Assembly (NCBI GenBank): GCA_900321775.1
Contig: ONXE01000031.1
Coordinates: 1-13,136 of the forward strand
DNA: 13,136 bases
Source: an uncultured Bacteroidales bacterium
Lineage (GTDB): Bacteria > Bacteroidota > Bacteroidia > Bacteroidales > Paludibacteraceae
Direction of reading: 5' to 3'
How positions within the stretch are numbered: position 1 is the stretch's first letter; each line of letters begins with the position of its first letter. The position numbers were made by a program, and so were the translations under genes. The notes below the pieces were generated by a model. It was given only the letters and a program-made list of their open reading frames with translations. It had not been told where the DNA came from and did no database searches. This document shows positions 1 to 6,961 of this stretch, piece after piece.

Positions 1-1
1 T

Positions 2-139
2 TCTGCCTTTTCGGGCTGCACGGGACTGACTTCTATTACGATTCCTGATAGTGTAACAAGTATTGGAAGTTATGCCTTTTCTGGCTGCACAGGACTGACT
101 TCTATTACGATTCCCTTAAGTGTAACAAGTGTAGAAGGT
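2..139 (+). repeat. Two adjacent 69-bp direct repeats coding LRR_5 units
   Basis: Bases 2-70 and 71-139 are tandem copies that match at 58 of 69 positions by hand count. Each encodes one 23-residue LRR unit. A third, more diverged unit follows from 140. The array probably extends upstream of the window. The low divergence suggests recent duplication or homogenisation. Confidence 0.85.
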
Positions 140-1102
140 TTTGCTTTTGCAGGTTGTGCAAGTTTGTCTTATGTTTATTTTGAAAGACCCACTCCGCCGC
201 TTGTTGATTGGTATTACTCTCCTTTCGAGAATACACCATCATCTATGAAAATCTTTGTTCCTTGTGGATCTTTAGTCGCATATCAAAGAGATGATCGTTG
301 GGAATCATTAGGGTTGGCAGATAAAGTCCAATATGAACAAACAAAAGTCCAAGCGATGCCATCTGACACTGGAGGGGGAGATGTAACTTATCCATTAACA
401 ATATGCGATAATAATAGTATAGAAGCTATCCCTTTATTTGGGTATCATTTCACTCAATGGTCTGATGGGAACACTGACAATCCTCGCATCATTGACCCCA
501 TGGAAGAAGCAATATACATTGCCGATTTTGAAATAGACACATCGGGGCCGTGCGGTGATAGTCTATTGCTTTTTTGGCAGTATGATTCAGCTATTAAGAC
601 TCTTACTATCTCGGGGAATGGCTCATACAATTCCAATATGTATTGTGGTATAGAAGCTCCTAATGAAATGACGTCTTTGGTCATCCAAGATAGTGTAAGA
701 TGCATTGGCACCAGTGCATTCTATGGAATTTCGACTTTATCTTCTCTTAGTATTGGAAAAGATATAAATAGAATAGGTGACAACGCGTTCTATGATTGCA
801 TAAACCTTTCATCAATTCACTGCTCCGCGGCCATTCCCCCTACCATATATAGCACTACATTTGATGGTGTTAATAAATTCAGTTGTATTCTTTATGTCCC
901 AGAGGGTTCGATAGACATGTATAGAAATGCTTCTGGATGGCGAGATTTCTATTATATTCAAGGTATCACTCCTTCTGCAATTGACTCTGCGGATAAAGAA
1001 GGAACGGATGCTAATGTTTACAAGTTCTTCTATAAAGGGCAGCTCTACATTCTCCTATCGGATGGCACTCGTTACGACTCCACGGGTAAGAGGGTAGAGT
1101 AG
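2..1102 (+). CDS. BspA-like leucine-rich-repeat surface protein, 5'-truncated by the window edge
   Basis: The reading frame is open from base 2 to the TAG at 1100-1102 (366 visible codons), so the true start lies upstream; the TTG at 164 is internal. Residues 1 to about 60 are LRR_5 (Treponema pallidum/BspA-type) repeats of 23 residues carrying the AFSGCTGLTSITIP pattern. Residues 127-177 resemble the bacterial repeat/InlB B-repeat fold (GYHFTQWSDG core). A second block opens with the CGD motif at 184-186 and a TLTISGNG strand near 201, as in many Bacteroidales LRR proteins, followed by more LRR_5 units ending at the LYVPEGS capping motif near 297. The last 45 or so residues (KGQLYILLSDG, then YDSTGKRVE) resemble short tails on Bacteroidales surface proteins. 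The family is generally cell-surface and adhesive; export here is inferred because the N-terminus is missing. The gene looks more AT-rich than the downstream housekeeping genes. Confidence 0.85.
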   Translation, partial: SAFSGCTGLTSITIPDSVTSIGSYAFSGCTGLTSITIPLSVTSVEGFAFAGCASLSYVYFERPTPPLVDWYYSPFENTPSSMKIFVPCGSLVAYQRDDRWESLGLADKVQYEQTKVQAMPSDTGGGDVTYPLTICDNNSIEAIPLFGYHFTQWSDGNTDNPRIIDPMEEAIYIADFEIDTSGPCGDSLLLFWQYDSAIKTLTISGNGSYNSNMYCGIEAPNEMTSLVIQDSVRCIGTSAFYGISTLSSLSIGKDINRIGDNAFYDCINLSSIHCSAAIPPTIYSTTFDGVNKFSCILYVPEGSIDMYRNASGWRDFYYIQGITPSAIDSADKEGTDANVYKFFYKGQLYILLSDGTRYDSTGKRVE

Positions 1103-1127
1103 CACATCTTTTCTCATCAACCAAAAG

Positions 1128-1161
1128 CTGCGAGGCATGTGATGTGCTTCGCAGTTTTTTT
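1128..1161 (+). terminator. Intrinsic terminator of the LRR gene
   Basis: Arms CTGCGAGGCA (1128-1137) and TGCTTCGCAG (1145-1154) form a 10-bp stem with one G-T wobble and a 7-nt loop. Seven T residues follow (1155-1161). It lies 25 nt after the LRR stop codon. A-residues upstream of the stem could extend pairing into the T-run. Confidence 0.85.
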
Positions 1162-1197
1162 GATTATTAAGCGTAATCACTAGACTTGACTTTTTGG

Positions 1198-1301
1198 ATG
1201 ACGCTATGGCGCTATGTGTTTTAAATGGCTGAAAATCAGTTGTTGGGGTAGCGTCATTTGCGTCGTTATAGGCTAGAAAGCGTCATGGCGTCATGTTTTT
1301 T
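1198..1301 (+). repeat. Inverted-repeat unit A: 16-bp stem from paired octamers, ending in T6
   Basis: The left arm ATGACGCTATGGCGCT (1198-1213) can pair over all 16 positions, two of them wobbles, with AGCGTCATGGCGTCAT (1279-1294). A G and six T follow (1296-1301). Each arm is two 8-nt repeats (TGACGCTA/TGGCGCTA on the left). The interior has a small hairpin CTGAAAATCAG (1229-1239) and a third copy of the right-arm octamer, TAGCGTCA (1249-1256), that could compete for the left arm. The layout matches unit B at 1356-1473. It could be a terminator, a structured RNA or a palindromic mobile repeat; no coding potential is seen. Confidence 0.7.
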
Positions 1302-1355
1302 ATGAAAGGCTACCTTGCATGGAAATGGTTTGAGGTGGACGGTTAGAGATTCTTT

Positions 1356-1473
1356 CGTGACGGTTTGACGGTTTCTCTTGTAATGTGCTGAATATCAGCG
1401 TACGGGAGAAACTGTCATACTGGCTATTTGACGGTTTCAAACCGCCAAACCGTCAAACCGTCATGTTTTTTTT
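1356..1473 (+). repeat. Inverted-repeat unit B: perfect 17-bp inverted repeat from paired octamers, ending in T8
   Basis: TGACGGTTTGACGGTTT (1358-1374) is the exact reverse complement of 1447-1463. A G-T wobble and a C-G pair extend the stem to 19 bp (1356-1374/1447-1465). Eight T follow (1466-1473). The arm is an 8-nt direct repeat (TGACGGTT twice). The interior holds a small hairpin GCTGAATATCAGC (1387-1399), a second partner for the left arm (GAGAAACTGTCA, 1406-1417, facing 1366-1377), and further copies of the motif in both orientations (1430-1446). It has the same plan as unit A but a different arm sequence. Confidence 0.75.
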
Positions 1474-1652
1474 GCAACCTGAAATATTTTGAAAATCGGA
1501 AGTGAGAGAGTCTGAAGGTTTTACGGAGCCCGTAGCGAGGCCGTTCGAAGATCGTCTCATGACCTATGAAGTGGAATAATATGGAAATTTCGTATTGGGA
1601 TAGGAAATGGGAATGGAGAAAAATTTTTTTGTGCACTTTTTTTTGCAAAAAA
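1474..1652. other. Intergenic stretch before the DUF2723 promoter, no gene seen
   Basis: After unit B the sequence holds only a small hairpin (TACGG/CCGTA, 1522-1534) and, from about 1620, T- and A-tracts that run into the -33 box of the promoter. No start codon here opens a believable reading frame, and the reverse-strand frames across it run antisense into the DUF2723 gene. Confidence 0.6.
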
Positions 1653-1684
1653 TTTGCATATGTCAGAAAAAAGCAGTAACTTTG
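1653..1684 (+). promoter_or_regulatory. Bacteroidetes sigma-ABfr promoter of the DUF2723 gene
   Basis: A -33 TTTG (1653-1656) and a -7 TAACTTTG (1677-1684) are separated by 20 nt, matching the phylum consensus TTTG-N19-21-TAnnTTTG. T- and A-tracts lie just upstream. Transcription should begin a few bases after the -7 box, near 1690, giving a leader of about 55 nt before the ATG at 1746. Confidence 0.88.
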
Positions 1685-1745
1685 CACCGCAAAAGTGTGT
1701 GATGCACCGAAGCAGTTGTGTATAAATAGTAATAAACGATTGATA

Positions 1746-4700
1746 ATGAAGAATTTCAAGTTGTGGAATACGATTTGCGGTTGGATGGTCTTTGCCATTG
1801 CTGCTGCGACGTATCTGATGACGATTGAGCCGACAGCCAGTTTCTGGGATTGCGGCGAGTTTATCAGTTCGGCATGGAAACTTGACGTGGGGCATCCACC
1901 CGGAGCTCCGTTTTTTATGCTGATGGGTCATTTTGCCAGTTTGTTTGCCAGTGACGTGAGCCATGTGGCAATGTGTGTGAACGCATTGTCGGCCTTGGCT
2001 TCTGCGTTTACGATTTTGTTCCTGTTCTGGACCATCACTGCGCTTGGCAAGAAACTTATTGACGAGATGACGCTGCCCAAAATGATAGCTCTTCTTGGCG
2101 CAGGTGCTGTAGGCGCATTGGCTTATACGTTTAGTGACACGTTTTGGTTCTCGGCAGTGGAAGGCGAAGTCTATGCATCGTCGAGTCTGTTTACGGCCGT
2201 GGTCTTCTGGGCCATCCTGAAGTGGGATGAGCATGCTGAAGAGGCGGGTAGTGACCGTTGGCTGATATTGATAGCATACCTGATGGGTCTGTCTATTGGT
2301 GTTCACCTGTTGAACCTGTTGACCATTCCCGCTATTGTACTTGTGTACTATTTCCATAAGTATGACTTCTCGTGGAAGGGCGTTTTTGTGGCACTATTGG
2401 CCAGTGTGCTGATTTTGGCTGCTATTCTGTACGGTATGATTCCGGGCGTTCCGACGCTGGCGGGCTGGTTTGAATTGTTCTTCGTGAACACTTTGCACCT
2501 GCCGTTCAACACAGGCTTGGCTATTTATCTGATTCTGGCTGCGGTTGCACTGATTTGGACCATTGTAGAAACCAACCGCAACGAGGAATTGAACACCCGC
2601 ACTATCGTAGCTTTTGTGCTGGCAGTAACCCTCTCGGGTATTCCGTTCCTTAAGGAAAGCGTTTGGGTTGGCTTGCTGGTAATCGCTGCTTTGGTTGTGA
2701 TTCTGATTGTTCAGCGCGAGCATGTGTCTATGCGTATCTTGAACACAGCGGCAGTGATGATTGCTGTGCTGATGATAGGTTACTCGAGTTATGCCGCTAT
2801 TGTGATTCGTTCGGCTGCCGATACACCTATGGACCAGAACTCGCCTGACAATGTGTTCTCACTGAAATACTACTTGAATCGTGAGCAGTACGGTGACACC
2901 CCTTTGCTGTACGGACAGGTCTATAACGCTCCGGTCAAACTGGAAGTGAAGGGCAATATGTGTATCCCCGTAGAGAAACAGGGGCATGCACAGTATGCTC
3001 CGAAGCCCAAGTCCTCCGAGAACGAGCGCGATGAGTATATGATCATCGGGTATAAGAACTCGTACGAGTACATGGATGAATTCAAGATGTTCTTCCCGCG
3101 TATGCACTCGGGACAGGGGTCGCACATCCAGCAATATAAGGCATGGGCGAACGTGAAGGGCAAGAAAGTGCGTTACACCTACTGCGGTCAGCAGAAGACC
3201 GACTATTGCCCGACCTTTGGAGAGAACATGCGTTTCTTCTTTGCTTATCAGGTACATTGGATGTATTGGCGCTACTTTATGTGGAATTTTGCCGGTCGCC
3301 AAAACGACCTGCAAAATGCCAGTGGTAGTATTGAAAAAGGCAACTGGATTAGCGGTATTCCTTTCATAGATAACGCACGTTTGGGCAATCAGGAATTGCT
3401 CCCGACAGAACTGAAGGAAAACAAAGCTCATAATGTGTATTATTTCCTGCCGTTGTTGCTGGGTCTGGTGGGCATTGTTTACCAGTTGAGCAAGAAAAAG
3501 TCCGGTTTCGAGAACTTCTCGTTGACGGCCCTCCTCTTCCTGTTGACAGGCTTGGCAATAGTTGTATATCTGAACCAAACGCCAATCCAGCCTCGTGAGC
3601 GTGACTATGCCTACGCCGGCTCGTTCTATGCATTTTGTATCTGGATTGGTTTGGGCGTGATGGGACTCTCGGAGTGGCTGTCTAATCTTGCGAAAACCGA
3701 CAACAAGGCCGTAAGAGCTACCATCGCAACACTAACCGTGCTAATCACATTGGGTGTGCCCGCATTGATGGCTCAGCAGAATTGGGATGATCATAACCGC
3801 TCGGGACGCTATTCTGCCCGCGATTTTGGAGCTAACTATCTGAAGAGTTGCGAGAAGCATGGTATCATCTTCTCCAACGGCGATAACGACACCTTCCCGC
3901 TTTGGTATAACCAGGAAGTGGAGGAAGTGGGAACGGACCTGCGTGTTTGCAACCTGAGTTACCTGCAGACCGATTGGTATATCAGCCAGATGAAACGTCC
4001 GTACTACGACTCTCCGGCTTTGCCCATTACCTGGGAACTGAAGGACTATATCTCCGGCAAGAACGAGGTGGTCTGGGTGGACAATCGTGTAGGATCGCCG
4101 GTGGATGTGGCTACGGCTTTTGACTTTGTTCGTAGTGATGATCCCCGAACCAAACGCGAAGGTGAGAACTTCCTGCCAAGCGATAAGTTGTATATCCCCG
4201 TAAAAGCGGAAGAGGCTTTGGGACCTGGAAGTGTGTTTGCAGGACGCTATGACACAACAGAGTTGGCAGACAAAATCGACATCAAACTGGGCCGTCGCTT
4301 GACGAAGAGTGAGATGATGGTGTTGGAATTGGTTACTCAGGCCAAGTGGCAACGCCCGATTTATTTTGCTGCCACTATCGGTTCGGACTACAACCAGGGT
4401 ATGGAACCGTACATGGAAAATGTAGGTCTGGCCTATCAGATTACCCCTGTTCGTACCAATGACTACGAGCGTACGGGTCGTCCACGCGTGAATGTGGAGA
4501 AGATGTACGACAATATGATGAATAAGTTTGCTTACGGCAACATGAATCAGCCCGGCATCTATATCGATGAGAACTTGATGCGCATGTGTCGTACCCACAG
4601 GATGATGTTTGCCGAACTGATCTCATCATTATTGGAACAGGGCGACAAAGAACGTGCTGTAGCTGTATTGGATAGAGCAGAAGCAGAACTTCCCGGATAC

Positions 4701-4979
4701 AATATTCCTTACGACTATACGTCTGCTACGATGGCTTGCTACTATCTGGAGTGCGGCGAGAAAGAGAAAGGCGCTGCCATCCTTCGTGATGTGGCAAAAA
4801 CATGTGCTGAATATACCGTTTGGGGCGCTTCGCTCAGCAAGAATCAACGCGCAGGTGTTCAGCGGACGCTTCAACAGAATGGTGCTATTCTGGGCTTTGT
4901 TTTGCAGCAAAGCGAGCGTTATGGGTTGAACGATATTGTGGATGAGTATTCTTCCGTTTATATGCAATATATGCGGTAA
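1746..4979 (+). CDS. DUF2723 / GT117-family multi-pass membrane protein, probable glycosyltransferase
   Basis: 1077 residues. The frame could open at GTG 1695, but that lies about at the expected transcription start, so ATG 1746 is chosen. An N-terminal membrane segment (about 10-30) is followed by the family hallmark WDCGEF (acidic D35, E38) and HPPGAP (50-55), then many hydrophobic helices up to about residue 360. A polar stretch follows, then a second membrane block containing NQTPIQPRERDYAYAG (610 onward). The soluble C-terminal part carries NGDNDTFPLWY (711 onward) and, near the end, TPR-like helices. From family knowledge, PF11028 includes human TMEM260, a protein O-mannosyltransferase; the D/E near the first extracytoplasmic loop fits GT-C enzymes. 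The bacterial substrate is unknown, and protein or envelope-glycan glycosylation at the inner membrane is inferred. It is transcribed alone from its own promoter. No clear terminator separates it from the next promoter, so some readthrough into rimP is possible. Confidence 0.9.
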   Translation: MKNFKLWNTICGWMVFAIAAATYLMTIEPTASFWDCGEFISSAWKLDVGHPPGAPFFMLMGHFASLFASDVSHVAMCVNALSALASAFTILFLFWTITALGKKLIDEMTLPKMIALLGAGAVGALAYTFSDTFWFSAVEGEVYASSSLFTAVVFWAILKWDEHAEEAGSDRWLILIAYLMGLSIGVHLLNLLTIPAIVLVYYFHKYDFSWKGVFVALLASVLILAAILYGMIPGVPTLAGWFELFFVNTLHLPFNTGLAIYLILAAVALIWTIVETNRNEELNTRTIVAFVLAVTLSGIPFLKESVWVGLLVIAALVVILIVQREHVSMRILNTAAVMIAVLMIGYSSYAAIVIRSAADTPMDQNSPDNVFSLKYYLNREQYGDTPLLYGQVYNAPVKLEVKGNMCIPVEKQGHAQYAPKPKSSENERDEYMIIGYKNSYEYMDEFKMFFPRMHSGQGSHIQQYKAWANVKGKKVRYTYCGQQKTDYCPTFGENMRFFFAYQVHWMYWRYFMWNFAGRQNDLQNASGSIEKGNWISGIPFIDNARLGNQELLPTELKENKAHNVYYFLPLLLGLVGIVYQLSKKKSGFENFSLTALLFLLTGLAIVVYLNQTPIQPRERDYAYAGSFYAFCIWIGLGVMGLSEWLSNLAKTDNKAVRATIATLTVLITLGVPALMAQQNWDDHNRSGRYSARDFGANYLKSCEKHGIIFSNGDNDTFPLWYNQEVEEVGTDLRVCNLSYLQTDWYISQMKRPYYDSPALPITWELKDYISGKNEVVWVDNRVGSPVDVATAFDFVRSDDPRTKREGENFLPSDKLYIPVKAEEALGPGSVFAGRYDTTELADKIDIKLGRRLTKSEMMVLELVTQAKWQRPIYFAATIGSDYNQGMEPYMENVGLAYQITPVRTNDYERTGRPRVNVEKMYDNMMNKFAYGNMNQPGIYIDENLMRMCRTHRMMFAELISSLLEQGDKERAVAVLDRAEAELPGYNIPYDYTSATMACYYLECGEKEKGAAILRDVAKTCAEYTVWGASLSKNQRAGVQRTLQQNGAILGFVLQQSERYGLNDIVDEYSSVYMQYMR

Positions 4980-5054
4980 AAAAGCTAATAATGAGTAAAA
5001 AAGGGCAAAAAACGACTCAAAAACGTAAATAATGAGCATTTTTCTTGCAAATTA

Positions 5055-5086
5055 TTTGCATATGTCGAAAATTTGTTGTACCTTTG
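5055..5086 (+). promoter_or_regulatory. Promoter of the rimP-nusA-infB operon
   Basis: A -33 TTTG (5055-5058) and a -7 TACCTTTG (5079-5086) have a 20-nt spacer. The element is preceded by T-rich and GCAAA sequence and carries CATATGTC directly after the -33 box, exactly as in the promoter at 1653. The predicted start near 5093 gives a leader of about 50 nt. Confidence 0.88.
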
Positions 5087-5099
5087 CACTTGATTCTCA

Positions 5100-5127
5100 G
5101 AGGAGGAGGCCTGCGGGCTTCCTTCTT
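5100..5127 (+). promoter_or_regulatory. Leader hairpin with UNCG-type tetraloop in the rimP operon mRNA
   Basis: Bases 5100-5111 can pair with 5116-5127 over 12 positions (three G-T wobbles), capped by the C(TGCG)G loop, a member of the very stable UNCG class. It starts about 7 nt after the predicted transcript 5' end and has no following T-run, so it is not a terminator. The 5' arm contains AGGAGG, which would be sequestered, but it is more than 30 nt from the ATG and Bacteroidetes make little use of Shine-Dalgarno pairing. Roles in mRNA stability or autoregulation are inference. Confidence 0.6.
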
Positions 5128-5144
5128 GCATTAAATATAGGATT

Positions 5145-5609
5145 ATGATAGACCCGAAGCAAATAGAAGAATTGGTGGCGAACTACGTGCAGGGTAGTGA
5201 CGTACAGTTAATCAACCTGAAGGTGTCGCCGGATAACCGTATTTTGGTGGAAGTGGATGCCTACAAGGGCGTAGATTTGGATTATTGTTCAGCGCTGAGC
5301 CGATATCTGCAAGAACAGTTGGACCGCGATGCAGAAGACTACGAGCTGGAAGTGGGTAGTGTGAGCATCACCGACCCGTTCCGTACCAAGATGCAGTATG
5401 AGAAACATCTGGGCCATGATGTGGAGATTCTGACCAAAGACGGGAGAAAACTGCATGGAGTACTCGTGAATGTGGAAGAAGACCATTTCGAAGCCGATGT
5501 AGAAGTGCTGGTGCAGGTGGAGGGTAAGAAGAAAAAGGAAAAACAGGTGCAGACACAATCGTTTGGATACCAGGACGTAAAGTACTGCAAATACGACCTG
5601 AAAGTGTGA
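5145..5609 (+). CDS. rimP: Ribosome maturation factor RimP
   Basis: 154 residues, the usual length for RimP. The N-terminal alpha/beta domain spans roughly 1-78 (LVEVDAYKGVDLDYCSALSR, then an E-rich YELEVGSVSITDPF strand). The C-terminal SH3-like barrel follows, with HLGHDVEILTKDGRKLHGVL near 87-105. RimP binds the free 30S subunit and helps late maturation of its 3' domain. ATG 5145 is the first start after the promoter and leader hairpin; a weak A/G-rich ATAGG precedes it. It is the first gene of the operon, 25 nt ahead of nusA, in the order found in most bacteria. A lysine-rich run in the C-terminal domain (EGKKKKEKQVQ) is a local feature. Confidence 0.93.
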   Translation: MIDPKQIEELVANYVQGSDVQLINLKVSPDNRILVEVDAYKGVDLDYCSALSRYLQEQLDRDAEDYELEVGSVSITDPFRTKMQYEKHLGHDVEILTKDGRKLHGVLVNVEEDHFEADVEVLVQVEGKKKKEKQVQTQSFGYQDVKYCKYDLKV

Positions 5610-5634
5610 GAATAAATCTTTATAACATATAACA

Positions 5635-6918
5635 ATGGCAACTAAAAAACAACCGGGATCAGTTAACCTGATTGACATTTTTTCCGAGTTCAAAGAACTA
5701 AAAAACATTGACCGCCAGACGTTTATCAACGTGCTGGAAGATTCTTTCCGTAACGTAATTGCCAAGATGTACGGGTCGGATGAGAACTATGACGTGATTA
5801 TCAATCCGGACAAGGGCGATTTGGAGATTTACCGCAACCGTATGATTGTAGAGGACGGCGAAGTGGAGAATCCGGAGGCACAGATTAGTTTCAGCGATGC
5901 CCGTCAGATTGATGACGAGTGTGAAGTTGGCGAAGAGATTACGGACAAGGTGGACTTTACGAAGTTTGGCCGTCGTATGATCTTGAATCTGCGCCAAACA
6001 TTGGCATCGAAGATTCTGGAACTGCAAAAGGAAAACCTCTATATCCGCTATTCGGATATGTTGGGTCACGTGGTTAGTGGCGAGTTGTATCAAGTTTGGA
6101 AGCGCGAGATGTTGCTTCTGGATGAGGACGGAAACGAATTGTACCTGCCCAAGCAGAACCAGATTCCTACCGATTTCTACCGCAAGGGCGATACCGTTCG
6201 CGGTGTAGTAGTACAGGTGGACAATAAAAACCAGAACCCGAAGATTATCCTTTCCCGTACTTCGCCGTTGTTCCTGCAGCGTCTGTTTGAGCAGGAGATT
6301 CCCGAGGTTCATGACGGCCTGATTGCTATCAAGAACATTGCGCGTATTCCGGGTGAGCGCGCCAAAGTGGCTGTGCAGAGTTTTGACGACCGTATCGACC
6401 CTGTAGGCGCCTGCGTTGGTGTAAAAGGTTCTCGTATCCATGGTATTGTGCGTGAGTTGCGTAATGAGAACATCGACGTAATCAACTTCACCACAAACAC
6501 CAACCTGTATATCCAGCGTGCATTGGCACCGGCTCATATCTCATCGATGGAGATCAACGAAGAGGAAAAGCAGGTGAATGTATTCCTGAAACCGGAAGAA
6601 GTTAGTCTGGCAATCGGCAAGGGTGGCTTCAATATCAAGTTGGCATGCATGCTCACAGGTTATCAGATAGACGTGTTCCGCGAGATGGAAGCAGAGGATG
6701 TCGAGGATATCTATCTGGATGAGTTCAACGATGAAATCGATCAGTGGGTTATTGACCAATTGAAAGCTGTCGGCTTGGATACGGCAAAGGCCGTGTTGGC
6801 GGTCTCGCCGGAGGACCTGGCAGAACGTACCGACCTGGAAGACGAAACCATCGAAGATGTTCGTCGTATTTTGGCTGCAGAGTTCGACGACGAAGCCCCC
6901 AGTACTGAAGGCGAATAA
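5635..6918 (+). CDS. nusA: Transcription termination/antitermination factor NusA
   Basis: 427 residues. The N-terminal RNA-polymerase-binding domain (about 1-130) is followed by an S1 domain (about 135-200) and two KH domains. The KH GxxG-type loops are GVKGSR at 262-267 and GKGGFN starting at 328. The C-terminal segment after about 370 has one helix-hairpin-helix-like module (LKAVGLDTAKAVLAVSPEDL) and an acidic tail (EFDDEAPSTEGE). The paired acidic repeats of the longer E. coli NusA are absent, as is usual outside proteobacteria. NusA rides on elongating RNA polymerase, modulating pausing, termination and rRNA antitermination. ATG 5635 follows an A-rich leader (TATAACATATAACA) with no Shine-Dalgarno site. 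Confidence 0.96.
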   Translation: MATKKQPGSVNLIDIFSEFKELKNIDRQTFINVLEDSFRNVIAKMYGSDENYDVIINPDKGDLEIYRNRMIVEDGEVENPEAQISFSDARQIDDECEVGEEITDKVDFTKFGRRMILNLRQTLASKILELQKENLYIRYSDMLGHVVSGELYQVWKREMLLLDEDGNELYLPKQNQIPTDFYRKGDTVRGVVVQVDNKNQNPKIILSRTSPLFLQRLFEQEIPEVHDGLIAIKNIARIPGERAKVAVQSFDDRIDPVGACVGVKGSRIHGIVRELRNENIDVINFTTNTNLYIQRALAPAHISSMEINEEEKQVNVFLKPEEVSLAIGKGGFNIKLACMLTGYQIDVFREMEAEDVEDIYLDEFNDEIDQWVIDQLKAVGLDTAKAVLAVSPEDLAERTDLEDETIEDVRRILAAEFDDEAPSTEGE

Positions 6919-6961
6919 TTCGTCACTATAGTTTACCATTAACATAAAAACCGACTAAGTA

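Noticed and set aside
1695..1745. GTG at 1695 as the start of the DUF2723 protein
   Set aside because: It lies at about the predicted transcription start, and the added residues are not hydrophobic or conserved-looking. ATG 1746 gives a normal N-terminal membrane segment.
1424..2357. Overlapping reverse-strand open frames across the intergenic region and the 5' end of the DUF2723 gene
   Set aside because: They are antisense to a well-supported gene, overlap a canonical + strand promoter, and have low-complexity translations with no recognisable domain.
4991..5032. A 13-codon basic micro-ORF (MSKKGQKTTQKRK) 11 nt after the DUF2723 stop
   Set aside because: It is a short AT-rich stretch in which lysine codons are expected by chance. 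There is no family resemblance or dedicated expression signal.
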